Source of the DNA: Actinomycetales bacterium JB111
GTDB lineage: Bacteria; Actinomycetota; Actinomycetes; Actinomycetales; Actinomycetaceae
Length of the DNA stretch: 64,000 nt
NCBI GenBank assembly: GCA_900163555.1
Contig: FUHX01000073.1
Coordinates: forward strand, 1-64,000
Reading direction: 5' to 3'
Both the position numbers and the translations under genes were made by a program. Below, in pieces: positions 19,296 through 29,712 of this stretch (position 1 is its first letter; each line of letters starts with the position of its first letter). The notes under the pieces were generated by a model. That model saw only the letters and a program-made list of their open reading frames with translations. It was not told the DNA's origin and did not search any database.

Positions 19296-20108
19296 GTGCG
19301 CGCATCCAGTTCGCTGGCCCTCGCCGGGGCCCAGGAGCGGTGGGACCCGGTCGCCCGGGACGCCACAGACGGCCTCGAGCTCGCCGGCACCGTCTACGCC
19401 GTCGCGGACCTGTTCGCGGCGAACGCGGCGGTACGGCGCGCGGTCACCGATCCCTCGCGCAGCGGGGAGGACCGCGCGGCCCTGGTGTCGAACCTCCTGG
19501 GTTCGTCCACCGACGGCCGCGTGACCGACCTCGTGTCCGGGCTCGCCCGCGACCGCTGGTCGGAGGACCGGGACGTCGTCGAGGCCCTGGAGATCCTGGG
19601 CGAGGACACGCTCCTCGCCACGGCGGAGCGCCAGGGCGAGCTGGAGCCCCTCGGCGAGGAGCTGCTGAGCATCCGCTCGGTCGTCCGCGGGAACCCCGAT
19701 CTCGAGGTCGCGCTCGCCGACACGGGCCAGGAGGCACCCGCACGCCGGGAGCTCCTCGGACGAGTCATCGGTTCGCAGGTCTCGCCGATCGCCCTCCTCC
19801 TCGCGCAGCGCGGTATCGGCACGCCGAGGACCCGCACCCTGATCCACGCACTCGGCGACACGGCCTCCCGCGCGGCGGCCCGTCGCGAGCGGACGATCGC
19901 GCGGGTCACCGCCGCCATCCCGCTCACGACCGAGCAGCGGGACCGGCTGCAGGCCGCGCTGAAGGCCGAGCACGGCCGCGACGTCGCCTTGCACGTCGAC
20001 ATCGACCCCGCGATCATCGGGGGACTGAGGGTCGAGATCGGCGACTCGGTCATGGACGGCACGATTCGCACCCGCCTCGACGAGGCGAGCCGGCACATCG
20101 CCGGCTGA
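19296..20108 (+). CDS. atpH: ATP synthase F1 subunit delta
   Basis: This 270-residue subunit caps the F1 head and binds the b stalk. It is longer than the 177-residue E. coli protein, as is normal in actinobacteria. The C-terminal region carries the family pattern GLRVEIGDSVMDGTIRTRL. GTG at 19296 has a GGAGG 10 bases upstream, inside the end of atpF. The frame stays open upstream but only as a shadow of atpF. Confidence 0.93.
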   Translation: MRASSSLALAGAQERWDPVARDATDGLELAGTVYAVADLFAANAAVRRAVTDPSRSGEDRAALVSNLLGSSTDGRVTDLVSGLARDRWSEDRDVVEALEILGEDTLLATAERQGELEPLGEELLSIRSVVRGNPDLEVALADTGQEAPARRELLGRVIGSQVSPIALLLAQRGIGTPRTRTLIHALGDTASRAAARRERTIARVTAAIPLTTEQRDRLQAALKAEHGRDVALHVDIDPAIIGGLRVEIGDSVMDGTIRTRLDEASRHIAG

Positions 20109-20173
20109 TTGACGCACACGTAGATTGACGAACTCCGGGCGGCTGACGCCCGGACGAGGTGAGGAACCAGAAG

Positions 20174-21802
20174 ATGGCAGAGCTGACGATCCGCCCCGAC
20201 GAGATTCGGGCTGCCCTGGACAGCTTCGTGAGCTCGTACGAGCCCGGAGCCGCGGGCACGGACGAGATCGGGCACGTGATTTCCGCGGCGGACGGCATCG
20301 CCACCGTCGAGGGCCTGCCCGGGGCGATGGCCAACGAGCTGCTCAGCTTCGAGGACGGCACGCTCGGGCTGGCCATGAACCTCGAGGAGCGGCACATCGG
20401 TGTGGTCGTCCTCGGCGAGTTCGACGGCATCGAGGAGGGTCAGGAGGTCCACCGCACGGGCGAGGTCCTCTCGGTCCCGGTCGGTGACGGCTACCTCGGT
20501 CGCGTCGTCGACCCGCTCGGCAAGCCGATGGACGGGCTCGGCGAGATCGCCGACGTCGTCGGCCGCCGCGCGCTCGAGCTGCAGGCCCCGGGCGTCATGG
20601 CCCGCAAGTCGGTGCACGAGCCGATGCAGACCGGCCTGAAGGCGATCGACGCCATGATCCCGATCGGCCGCGGTCAGCGTCAGCTCATCATCGGCGACCG
20701 CAAGACCGGCAAGACCGCGATCGCGCTCGACACGATCCTCAACCAGAAGGCCAACTGGGAGTCCGGCGACCCGTCGAAGCAGGTGCGCTGCGTCTACGTC
20801 GCGATCGGCCAGAAGGGCTCGACCATCGCGTCGGTCCGCAAGACGCTCGAGGACGCCGGCGCGCTGGAGTACACGACCATCGTGGCCTCGCCCGCCTCGG
20901 ACCCGGCCGGCTTCAAGTACATCGCCCCGTACACCGGCTCGGCCATCGGCCAGCACTGGATGTACGACGGCAAGCACGTCCTCATCGTCTTCGACGACCT
21001 CTCCAAGCAGGCCGAGGCGTACCGCGCGGTGTCTCTCCTGCTGCGCCGCCCGCCGGGCCGCGAGGCCTACCCGGGTGACGTCTTCTACCTGCACTCCCGC
21101 CTTCTCGAGCGCTGCGCGAAGCTCTCGGACGAGCTGGGTGCAGGCTCGATGACCGGCCTGCCGATCATCGAGACGAAGGCGAACGACGTCTCGGCGTACA
21201 TCCCGACCAACGTCATCTCGATCACCGACGGCCAGATCTTCCTCCAGTCGGACCTCTTCAACGCGAACCAGCGCCCGGCGGTCGACGTCGGTATCTCCGT
21301 CTCCCGGGTCGGTGGTGACGCGCAGGTCAAGGCGATGAAGAAGGTCGCCGGAACGCTGAAGATCACGCTCGCGCAGTACCGGTCGATGGCCTCGTTCGCG
21401 ATGTTCGCGTCCGACCTCGACGCGACCACGCGCCAGCAGCTGACCCGGGGTGAGCGCCTCATGGAGCTGCTCAAGCAGAACCAGGCGAACCCATACCCGG
21501 TGGAGGACCAGGTCGTCTCGATCTGGGCCGGCACGAACGGCTACCTCGACGACGTCGAGGTCTCGGACGTCAAGCGCTTCGAGGGCGAGCTCATCGAGCA
21601 TCTGCGCTCGACGACGTCGGTGCTCGGCACGATCGCCGAGACCGGCAAACTCGAGGACGAGACGGCAGACGCGCTGCGCGCCGGCATCGAGGAGTTCCGC
21701 AACGTGTTCACCTCCGGCGCGGGCGACCTGCTCGGCGGCGGGGAGGACGAGGAGTCCGAGGCCGAGGTCGCGCAGGAGCAGATCGTCCGGACCAAGGCCT
21801 GA
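20174..21802 (+). CDS. atpA: ATP synthase F1 subunit alpha
   Basis: This 542-residue non-catalytic nucleotide-binding subunit has its Walker A motif GDRKTGKT at 174-181 and the ATP-synthase signature region [13 protein letters not shown]-terminal acidic extension rich in Glu follows the conserved core, as is common in actinobacteria. I chose the ATG at 20174, which has GTGAGGAACC ahead of it, over an in-frame GTG 15 bases upstream. Confidence 0.97.
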   Translation: MAELTIRPDEIRAALDSFVSSYEPGAAGTDEIGHVISAADGIATVEGLPGAMANELLSFEDGTLGLAMNLEERHIGVVVLGEFDGIEEGQEVHRTGEVLSVPVGDGYLGRVVDPLGKPMDGLGEIADVVGRRALELQAPGVMARKSVHEPMQTGLKAIDAMIPIGRGQRQLIIGDRKTGKTAIALDTILNQKANWESGDPSKQVRCVYVAIGQKGSTIASVRKTLEDAGALEYTTIVASPASDPAGFKYIAPYTGSAIGQHWMYDGKHVLIVFDDLSKQAEAYRAVSLLLRRPPGREAYPGDVFYLHSRLLERCAKLSDELGAGSMTGLPIIETKANDVSAYIPTNVISITDGQIFLQSDLFNANQRPAVDVGISVSRVGGDAQVKAMKKVAGTLKITLAQYRSMASFAMFASDLDATTRQQLTRGERLMELLKQNQANPYPVEDQVVSIWAGTNGYLDDVEVSDVKRFEGELIEHLRSTTSVLGTIAETGKLEDETADALRAGIEEFRNVFTSGAGDLLGGGEDEESEAEVAQEQIVRTKA

Positions 21803-21805
21803 TCG

Positions 21806-22699
21806 ATGGCGGGACAGCAGCGCGTCTACAAGCAGAAGATCCGAGCGACGCAGACGCTCAAGAAGGTCTTCCGCGCGATGGAGCTCATCGCGGCCTCGCG
21901 GATCAGCAAGGCACGCGACACGGCTCTGGAGGCCGACCCGTACACGCGGGCCCTCATCCGCGCGGTGTCCGCCGTCGCGTCGCACGCCGATCTCGACCAC
22001 CCGCTGATCACGGGGCGCGACGACACGAACGACGTCGCCGTTCTCGTGGTCACGTCCGACCGCGGCATGGCGGGCGCCTACTCGGCGACCGTGCTGCGCG
22101 AGGCGGAGCGGCTCCTCACCGACCTCGAGGCCGAGGGCAAGACGCCGCGCGTCTACGTCTTCGGCCGTCGGGGCGAGAACTACTTCAAGTTCCGTGGCCG
22201 GGAGATCGTCCAGTCCTGGACCGGCGAGTCCGAGCGCCCGTCGATCGAGATCACGCAGGACATCGCCCGCGCGCTGCTGTCCGCCTACCAGGCGCCCGTG
22301 GGCTCCGGCGGCGTCAGCGAGCTGCACATCGTGTTCACGCGCTTCGAGTCCATGGTCACGCAGGTCGTCCAGCGTCGCCGGGTCCTTCCCCTCGAGGTCG
22401 TCGACGGCGTGGCCGAGCCGAGCGAGGGCGCGCGAGCGCTCTACGACTTCGAGCCGTCCCCGGAGGACGTCCTCGACGCCCTGCTGCCGATGTACGTCAT
22501 GAACCGGCTCCGGAACAACCTGCTCATGGCCGCGGCCTCCGAGCTGGCCTCCCGGCAGCGTGCCATGCACACCGCAACCGAGAACGCGGAGGACATCATC
22601 CGCGACTACACCCGACTGGCCAACCAGGCCCGTCAGGGTGAAATCACCCAGGAGATCTCCGAGATCGTCTCGGGTGCCGACGCGCTCAGCGCGGACTGA
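21806..22699 (+). CDS. atpG: ATP synthase F1 subunit gamma
   Basis: This 297-residue central rotor shaft has long N- and C-terminal helices (QQRVYKQKIRATQTLKKV and a matching C-terminal helix ending in QGEITQEISEIVSGADAL) around a Rossmann-like core with TSDRGMAGAYS. The ATG is three bases after the atpA stop. The length is normal for actinobacteria. Confidence 0.97.
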   Translation: MAGQQRVYKQKIRATQTLKKVFRAMELIAASRISKARDTALEADPYTRALIRAVSAVASHADLDHPLITGRDDTNDVAVLVVTSDRGMAGAYSATVLREAERLLTDLEAEGKTPRVYVFGRRGENYFKFRGREIVQSWTGESERPSIEITQDIARALLSAYQAPVGSGGVSELHIVFTRFESMVTQVVQRRRVLPLEVVDGVAEPSEGARALYDFEPSPEDVLDALLPMYVMNRLRNNLLMAAASELASRQRAMHTATENAEDIIRDYTRLANQARQGEITQEISEIVSGADALSAD

Positions 22700-24205
<1,506 letters not shown>

Positions 24206-24206
24206 C

Positions 24207-24512
24207 ATGGCGGGCAAGACGCTCAGGGTGGACGTCGTCTCCCCGACCGGAGTTGTCTGGTCGGGGGAGGCGTCCCAGGTGACCGTGCCGTCCGAGGCCG
24301 GGTCGCTCGGCGTCCTCCCCGGACGCGAGCCCGTGCTCGCGGTCCTCAAGGAGGGCGACGTGCGGGTGTTCGCGGGCGGCGGGTCGCAGGACCTGCCGAT
24401 CTCCGGCGGTTTCGTGTCCGTGGACGACGACGTCGTCACGGTGGTGACCTCCGACCCGACCACGCTCGCCGAGTTCGCCGCCGACCAGGCTGCGGCGACC
24501 GAGGAGGCGTAG
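24207..24512 (+). CDS. atpC: ATP synthase F1 subunit epsilon
   Basis: This 101-residue subunit has the beta-sandwich domain (VVSPTGVVWSGEASQVTVPS, GVLPGREPV). It appears to lack most of the C-terminal inhibitory helices found in E. coli epsilon, since only about 15 residues follow the sandwich. Short epsilon is usual in actinobacteria. The ATG lies one base after the atpD stop. Confidence 0.94.
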   Translation: MAGKTLRVDVVSPTGVVWSGEASQVTVPSEAGSLGVLPGREPVLAVLKEGDVRVFAGGGSQDLPISGGFVSVDDDVVTVVTSDPTTLAEFAADQAAATEEA

Positions 24513-24518
24513 GTCCGC

Positions 24519-24938
24519 ATGCCGCGCGCGGGATGGCTGGGGCTGATCGTCGCCCTCGTCCTTCTCGCGCTCGTCGCGGCCGTGTGCTCGCTGCTCATGT
24601 GGCGCGCGCTGCACCTCTACCGTCGCTGGGGGACGGTGGAGTGCCGCGTGCGCGTGGGCGGCACCTGGCGCCGCGGGCTCGCCCAGCTGCGGCCCGACGG
24701 TTTCGCCTGGTACACGTTCCTCTCCATGTCGCTGCGGCCCACTCTGTGGCTGCATCGCTCCGGCCTCGAGCTGCTCGCCCACGAGCGGCTCGAGGCCGAC
24801 GCGTCCGGTCGGCCGGTCGTCGAGGCCCGGTTCTCCGACGGCGAGACCACCGCGGAGCTTCGCCTGGCCCCCTCCGCCCTGCAGGGGCTCATCGGCTGGT
24901 CCGAGGGCGCACCGCCGCGGGTGCGCGGGATCAGCTGA
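24519..24938 (+). CDS. DUF2550 family membrane protein
   Basis: This 139-residue protein has one N-terminal membrane segment at about 6-28 and a cytoplasmic remainder with the family pattern WRRGLAQ, then [15 protein letters not shown]. The family is of unknown function and conserved directly downstream of atpC in actinobacteria, mycobacteria included. Six bases separate it from atpC, so it is probably part of the same transcript. Confidence 0.85.
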   Translation: MPRAGWLGLIVALVLLALVAAVCSLLMWRALHLYRRWGTVECRVRVGGTWRRGLAQLRPDGFAWYTFLSMSLRPTLWLHRSGLELLAHERLEADASGRPVVEARFSDGETTAELRLAPSALQGLIGWSEGAPPRVRGIS

Positions 24939-24982
24939 CGGACGTCAGGGCCCACCCCGGGCGCGCCCGACGCCCGGGCGGG

Positions 24983-24988
24983 TAACGT
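24983..24988 (+). promoter_or_regulatory. -10 box for leaderless nucS transcript
   Basis: TAACGT matches TANNNT and ends 8 bases before the nucS GTG. It suggests that nucS has its own promoter and a message with essentially no leader. Confidence 0.5.
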
Positions 24989-24996
24989 GGTCGGCC

Positions 24997-25692
24997 GTGC
25001 GCACTGTCTTCGCCCGATGCTCCGTCGACTACTCGGGTCGACTCACCGCCCACCTGCCCCTCGCAGCCCGGCTCGTCATGGTCAAGGCCGACGGCTCGGT
25101 GCTCGTGCACTCCGACGGCGGCAGCTACAAGCCGCTGAACTGGATGTCCGCGCCCGCCACGCTCAAGGAGCGGGAGCCGGACGAGGCGGAGGCGACCGCC
25201 GGCGCGACGGCCGTCTGGGAGGTCTCGGCCGCGAAGACCGACGACCGGCTCGTGCTGAGGATCCACGAGATCCTCTCCGAGACGGAGATCGACCTCGGCG
25301 TGGACCCGGGCCTGACGAAGGACGGCGTCGAGGCGCACCTGCAGGCGCTGCTCGCGGACCAGGTCGACCTGCTCGGTCCCGGGCACCGGCTCGTCCGGCG
25401 CGAGCACCCCACGCCGATCGGTCCGGTCGACCTCCTCGTGCGGGACTCCTCCGGCGCGGCGATCGCCGTGGAGATCAAGCGCGTCGGCGGGATCGACGGC
25501 GTCGAGCAGCTCACCCGCTACCTCGAGCTCCTCGACCGCGACCCGCTCCTGACGCCGGTGACCGGCGTCTTCGCGGCCCAGCAGATCAAGCCGCAGGCCC
25601 GCACACTCGCGGAGGACCGCGGCATCCGCTGCCTCGTCCTCGACTACGACGCCATGCGCGGGGTCGACGACGTCGACTCCCGGCTGTTCTGA
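24997..25692 (+). CDS. nucS: Mismatch-specific endonuclease NucS/EndoMS
   Basis: NucS makes double-strand cuts at mismatches and is the core of the non-canonical mismatch repair used by actinobacteria that lack MutS/MutL. This copy has 231 residues. The N-terminal DNA-binding domain starts [16 protein letters not shown]. The RecB-like nuclease motifs are Asp145 in GPVDLLVRD and Glu159/Lys161 in VEIKRVGG. The protein ends in DSRLF, which looks like the beta-clamp binding tail known for NucS. Confidence 0.94.
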   Translation: MRTVFARCSVDYSGRLTAHLPLAARLVMVKADGSVLVHSDGGSYKPLNWMSAPATLKEREPDEAEATAGATAVWEVSAAKTDDRLVLRIHEILSETEIDLGVDPGLTKDGVEAHLQALLADQVDLLGPGHRLVRREHPTPIGPVDLLVRDSSGAAIAVEIKRVGGIDGVEQLTRYLELLDRDPLLTPVTGVFAAQQIKPQARTLAEDRGIRCLVLDYDAMRGVDDVDSRLF

Positions 25693-25706
25693 GAAGGAGG
25701 GTGACC

Positions 25707-26606
25707 GTGCCGCTCGCAGCAGACGACTTCCTCCCGCCCGAGAGGGTCGCGCTCGTCCTCGCCCCCGACGGCGGGGCCTCCTTCGAGGACGACCTCCACC
25801 GCGTGGTCGGTCGCCACCACGAGGCCGGGCACGTCGTCGTCGTGGCGCTCGGTTCCCCGTCCGCCGGCCCGGGCGACCGGCCCGCGCTCGCCCGGCGCGC
25901 GGTCGACGCGATCGGCCCCGACGGGGCCGACGCGTGGCTGACCGGGCTCGACCCGCTGGCGGAGGCGCGCGCGCTGTCCGCCGCGGGCGGGCGGCACGTG
26001 CTGGTCGAGCTGCACGACGTCCTGCTCGGCCACGGCCGGGCCGCGGACGCGCTGCGGGAGGCGGGTGCGGAGATCGTCGGGGCGGGCGTCCACCTGGAGG
26101 TCACGAGGCCTGCGGACCCGGCGCGCACCCAGGACCTCGATGCGGCGCTGGACGCGGACCTGCTGACCAACCACGTCGTGCTCGGTCCCCTGCTCGACGG
26201 CAGCTACCCGGTGGCCGCGCGCGCGGCGTCGGGGCTGGCGGACTGGGACCACGTCCGGCCCGGGGACCTCGTGGCGATCCGACGCCGGCTCGACGTCCTC
26301 GCGGTCACCCACTCCGGCACGCGGACCGTCTCCCGCGGCGCGGACGGAGACCGGTTCGTCCACGCGGCGACCACCCCGGGATCCCGCGCGGCCGAGCCCG
26401 ACGGCCTGTACGAGATCCTGTGCGCCATGGACAACGCCTACCTCGGCGTGCCGCTGATCGGCGTCGTCCCGACCGGCGAGGGCGAGGTCGGGCACGCGGG
26501 CGGGCTCGCCGTCCACGAGGCCGCCGCCCGGCGGGCGCGGGAGGACGGCGCGGACGTGCGCGGGCTCGCCGTGCTGGGGGAGCGGGCGCCGGGGGAGGGG
26601 ACGTAG
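25707..26606 (+). CDS. Degenerate glycoside hydrolase family 1-like protein (predicted non-catalytic)
   Basis: This 299-residue protein is alignable by eye to GH1 beta-glucosidases but much shorter than their 440-480 residues. Recognisable blocks are LLGHGRAADALREAG (GH1 LLLAHGxAVxALR), TNHVVLGPLLDGSYP (NRxFLDPxLxGxYP), DWDHVRPGDLVAI followed by LDVLAV (DxxxIxxPxDFLGVNYY), DGLYEIL, and EDGADVRG near the C-terminus (DGVDVRGYFxWSLLDN). The acid/base motif NEP becomes LDP (81-83) and the nucleophile motif TENG becomes VPTG (254-257). The N-terminal barrel strands and the SLLDN end are missing. Start: AAGGAGG at 25694-25700 sits 6 bases before GTG 25707 and directly abuts GTG 25701, so 25707 is favoured. 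Function is unknown. Confidence 0.72.
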   Translation: MPLAADDFLPPERVALVLAPDGGASFEDDLHRVVGRHHEAGHVVVVALGSPSAGPGDRPALARRAVDAIGPDGADAWLTGLDPLAEARALSAAGGRHVLVELHDVLLGHGRAADALREAGAEIVGAGVHLEVTRPADPARTQDLDAALDADLLTNHVVLGPLLDGSYPVAARAASGLADWDHVRPGDLVAIRRRLDVLAVTHSGTRTVSRGADGDRFVHAATTPGSRAAEPDGLYEILCAMDNAYLGVPLIGVVPTGEGEVGHAGGLAVHEAAARRAREDGADVRGLAVLGERAPGEGT

Positions 26607-26923
26607 TGGGCCGGGGCCGGCGGTCGAACAAGCGACCGTGGGGCGGCGAGCACGTCCCGCTCGACATGGAGCGCCTCGGCTCGCTGCCGCGGCAGGAGTC
26701 CGGGCCCGACGGGGAAGACTTCCACGTCCGCACCGTCCGTGGCTCGTCCAAGACCTACCGCTGCCCGGGCTGTGACCAGGAGATCCTGCCGGGCACCCAG
26801 CACGTCGTCGCCTGGCCGACGGAGCACATCTGGGGTGCCGACGCCTCCGCCGAGTCCCGCCGCCACTGGCACACCTCGTGCTGGCGGCAGCGCGGGAACC
26901 GTGCGCCCACGCGCAGGCGGTAG
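26606..26923 (+). CDS. Small zinc-ribbon-like protein of unknown function
   Basis: This 105-residue basic protein has the pattern YRCPGCDQEI, about 30 residues, then HWHTSCW. The Cys-x2-Cys and the His/Cys pair look like a treble-clef or HNH-like zinc site without clear catalytic residues. Homologues are often labelled ATP/GTP-binding protein in actinobacterial genomes, but I see no P-loop. The GTG shares one base with the upstream stop, so it is coupled to the GH1-like gene. Confidence 0.72.
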   Translation: MGRGRRSNKRPWGGEHVPLDMERLGSLPRQESGPDGEDFHVRTVRGSSKTYRCPGCDQEILPGTQHVVAWPTEHIWGADASAESRRHWHTSCWRQRGNRAPTRRR

Positions 26924-26985
26924 CCGGCCGGCCCCCGCCGGCCGTGCCCCTCGCACGGTGCCGGTGCGGGGTGGTGAGATGGGGC

Positions 26986-27801
26986 ATGACCTCCCTCGCG
27001 CTGCACCGGCACGGCACGCCCGGCCCGCTCCCGCTCGTCCTCGTCCCTGCCTTCCCGCTCGATCACCGGCTCTACGACCGCGTGATCGAGGAGCTCGACG
27101 ACCTCGACGTGATCGTCGTCGACCTGCCGGGCTTCGGGGACTCGCCGCTGCCTGCTGAGGTGAGCGACGCCGTCGGGTGGACCGGCGGGCCGAGCCTTCA
27201 GATGGTGGCCACCGCCCTGCTTGCCGCGCTCGACGAGGCGGGCGTCGGACGCTTCGTGGTCGCGGGAACGTCCATCGGCGGGTACGTCGCCATGCGGCTG
27301 GCGGAGGGCGTGCCGGAGCGGATCGCCGGCATCGGGCTGATCGACACCAAGGCCCGCGCGGACTCCTCCGAGGGGAGGGCCGACCGGGAGGAGACGGCGC
27401 GGGCGGCCGAGGGCCCGGCCGGGACCGACGCCGTGGCGCCGATCCTCGACGGGCTGCTCGGCTCCGGCAGCGTCGCGGCCGAGCCCGGCCTGCCCGACCG
27501 GGTCGCGGCGATCGCCGCCGGCGCGTCGGTCGAGGGCATCGCCTACGCCCTGCGCGCGATGGCGGCCCGCCCGGACTCGGTCGCCGCGCTCGCCGCGCTC
27601 GGCGAGGCCGGTGTCCCGGCGCTCGTCCTGCGCGGGGACGAGGACGCGAGGTCGACCGGCCCGGAGGGCGAGGACATGGCCCGCGCGCTGCGCACCGAGC
27701 TGGTCGAGCTGCCCGGGGTGGGCCACCTCGCCCCGATCGAGGCGCCCGCCGACGTCGCCGCCCACCTCGCCGCCCTTGTCCCGGCCGCGCAGGCCTCGTA
27801 G
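26986..27801 (+). CDS. Alpha/beta hydrolase
   Basis: This 271-residue protein has an alpha/beta-hydrolase fold. The nucleophile elbow is GTSIGG with Ser96, the oxyanion region is LVPAFPLDHRLYD, and the catalytic histidine is in LPGVGHLAPIEAP near the C-terminus. An acidic partner probably lies in LRGDEDARS. No signal peptide is visible, so it is cytosolic. The substrate cannot be read from sequence. The family includes esterases, haloperoxidase-like enzymes and lactonases. The ATG is preceded by GAGATGGGGC. Confidence 0.85.
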   Translation: MTSLALHRHGTPGPLPLVLVPAFPLDHRLYDRVIEELDDLDVIVVDLPGFGDSPLPAEVSDAVGWTGGPSLQMVATALLAALDEAGVGRFVVAGTSIGGYVAMRLAEGVPERIAGIGLIDTKARADSSEGRADREETARAAEGPAGTDAVAPILDGLLGSGSVAAEPGLPDRVAAIAAGASVEGIAYALRAMAARPDSVAALAALGEAGVPALVLRGDEDARSTGPEGEDMARALRTELVELPGVGHLAPIEAPADVAAHLAALVPAAQAS

Positions 27802-27862
27802 GCCTCGGGGAACGCCGGGGCGGGCGGGCCCGACGGCGGGTGAGCGGCCCCCGCGGAATCGT

Positions 27863-27868
27863 TAGGGT
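27863..27868 (+). promoter_or_regulatory. -10 box for leaderless GNAT gene transcript
   Basis: TAGGGT matches TANNNT and ends 7 bases before the GTG start at 27876. Confidence 0.45.
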
Positions 27869-27875
27869 GGGGCGG

Positions 27876-28346
27876 GTGACCACCGCGAAGATCCGACCCG
27901 CCACCCCGCTCGACGTCGAGGCGATCGCCGAGCTGCACTCCCGCGTCTGGCAGGCGACCTACGGGGGCAGCGTCCCGCAGGAGTTCATCGACCGGGCCGC
28001 CGCGCGCCGCGTGCAGATGTGGACCGACGTCCTCGCCGAACCGATGGGGGCGCCGACGTGGCTCGCGCACCGCGACGGCGTGGCCGTGGGCTTCGCGCAC
28101 GCGATCGCGGTCGGTGCGGGCGAGGTGCGTCCCCTCGAGCTGACGTCGATCTACCTCGACGTGGCGGAGCAGGGGCGCGGCACGGCCGACAACCTCATGC
28201 TCATGTCGATCGGCGACGCCCCCGCGTTCCTGCACGTCTGGGATGCGAACGATCGGGCGATCGCCTTCTACCGCAGGCACGGCTTCGCCGCCGACGGCGA
28301 GAAGGGGTCCTTCGGCCCGATCGGCACCATCAGGATGGTGCGGTAG
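27876..28346 (+). CDS. GNAT family N-acetyltransferase
   Basis: This 156-residue acetyltransferase starts IRPATPLDVEAIAELHSRVW, a typical GNAT N-terminus. The acetyl-CoA binding segment is LTSIYLDVAEQGRGTADNLM, a slightly divergent Q/RxxGxG/A loop, and the C-terminal motif is NDRAIAFYRRHGF. The substrate is unknown; similar proteins acetylate small amines or protein N-termini. A very strong hairpin follows. Confidence 0.88.
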   Translation: MTTAKIRPATPLDVEAIAELHSRVWQATYGGSVPQEFIDRAAARRVQMWTDVLAEPMGAPTWLAHRDGVAVGFAHAIAVGAGEVRPLELTSIYLDVAEQGRGTADNLMLMSIGDAPAFLHVWDANDRAIAFYRRHGFAADGEKGSFGPIGTIRMVR

Positions 28347-28383
28347 CGGCTGGTCGGGCACCGTGCGGGGCAGGCCCCCGCGG

Positions 28384-28425
28384 ACGACGACGGCCGGCCG
28401 GGAGAACCCGGCCGGCCGTCGTCGT
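28384..28425. terminator. Bidirectional terminator between convergent genes
   Basis: A perfect 19-base-pair stem (arms 28384-28402 and 28407-28425) with an AGAA loop lies between the GNAT gene and the DivIVA-like gene. Its right arm ends four bases before the stop of the minus-strand gene. There is no U-tract. Confidence 0.75.
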
Positions 28426-28428
28426 GGG

Positions 28429-29541
28429 CTACTTCGAGGTTCCGGACCCGGAGCCCGTGCCGGAACCGTCCGTCTCCCCGTCCGTCAGCGGTGCGGGGGC
28501 GGCGAGCGTCTCGTCCGCGATCTCGGCGCCGGCGACGCCGTCGTCCTCGCCGGCCGCCACGACCTCGTGGAGGGCGGTGCGGATCTGGGCGAGGTACTCG
28601 CGCAGCACGCCCGCGCGCTTCTCGAGCCGGGTGACCTCGGCGTTCGCCGCGGAGGTCCGCCGCTCGGCGGCCTCGATCCCGTCCGACCGGGTGCGCTCCG
28701 CCTCCTCGCGGGCCTCGGTCAGGAGCCGGGTCGCCTCGGTCGTGGCCTCGGAGACGCGGAACCGAGCCTCCTCGTTGGCCTCCTGGGTGACCTCCTCGGA
28801 CGCGCGGAGCGCCTCGGCCGCGCGCCTGTCGGCGGCCGTGGCCTTCTCCTCCGCGTCGTCCATGGCCTTCTCGCGCGCGGTGGTGGCCGTCTCGATGGCC
28901 GCGGCGAGCTCTCGCTCGGCGTCGGCGCGGGCGATCGCGATCTGCTCGGCCGACGTCGCGCGCGCCAGCTCGATCTCCCGGTCGAGCTCGGTGCGGCGCG
29001 TGATCTCCTCGGCCTCGACCTCGCGGCGGATCGCGGCGGCGCGGCGCTCGGCCGCGACCAGCAGCTCCTCCGCCCGGACCTCGGCGTCCTGCGTGCGCGC
29101 GGACGCCTCGGCCTGCGACCGGGACGTGAGCAGCTCCGCCTCCCGGCGGGCGTCGGCGACCACGGCGGCCGCCTCGCGCTCGGAGCGCTCGGCGAGCCGT
29201 TCTGCGGCGGTCTGGGACCGCTCGTACGTCCGCCGCGCGTCGTTCTCGGCCTGCTCGAGGATCTCGGTGGCCTCGGCCTCCGCGGAGCTGAGCAGGTGGG
29301 CGGTGCGGGAGCCGAGCCCCGCGTAGGTCGGGGTGCCCGACTCGGCGAGCTGTCCGCGGACCTCCTCGAGCTCCGCGCTGAGCCGCAGCACGCGCGCGTC
29401 GAGCCCCTCGACGTGCTCGCGTGCCGCGGCCAGGCGGGAGGTCAGGTCGCTGATCTTCTGGTCGACCTGGGCGCGGTCGTATCCGCGCATCACGACGGGG
29501 AAGGTGGCCTGCTCGTCCATCGGGGTCCTCACGTTCGACAT
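28429..29541 (-). CDS. DivIVA-like coiled-coil protein
   Basis: This is a 370-residue, almost wholly helical protein. A DivIVA-type N-terminal signature (RGYDRAQVDQKISDLTSRL) is followed by about 270 residues of heptad-like Ala/Glu/Arg sequence, then a low-complexity tail of Asp, Gly, Ser and Thr that ends in SGTSK. Such long DivIVA relatives (for example Scy/FilP-like or so-called cellulose-binding proteins) organise polar growth or the cytoskeleton in actinobacteria. This copy is probably a paralogue and not Wag31 itself, which lies in the dcw cluster. ATG at 29541 has GAAGGT 8 bases upstream. ATG at 29520, with a nearby GAGG, is an alternative that removes seven residues. Confidence 0.82.
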   Translation of the reverse strand: MSNVRTPMDEQATFPVVMRGYDRAQVDQKISDLTSRLAAAREHVEGLDARVLRLSAELEEVRGQLAESGTPTYAGLGSRTAHLLSSAEAEATEILEQAENDARRTYERSQTAAERLAERSEREAAAVVADARREAELLTSRSQAEASARTQDAEVRAEELLVAAERRAAAIRREVEAEEITRRTELDREIELARATSAEQIAIARADAERELAAAIETATTAREKAMDDAEEKATAADRRAAEALRASEEVTQEANEEARFRVSEATTEATRLLTEAREEAERTRSDGIEAAERRTSAANAEVTRLEKRAGVLREYLAQIRTALHEVVAAGEDDGVAGAEIADETLAAPAPLTDGETDGSGTGSGSGTSK

Positions 29542-29712
29542 CCCGTCGGCACCTTCAGGTGCGGTGCGCGCGGGCGGGTTCGCCGCCAGAATACGTGTCC
29601 TGCGCGACAGCCCGCCCGTGGCGTTCGGAACGGCGCCAGCCGCGAGGGGCCAGAAACCCGTACGCTCAGGGTTTGACCAGTGTCGCACCGCGCGGCTCAA
29701 CGACCCGGAAGG

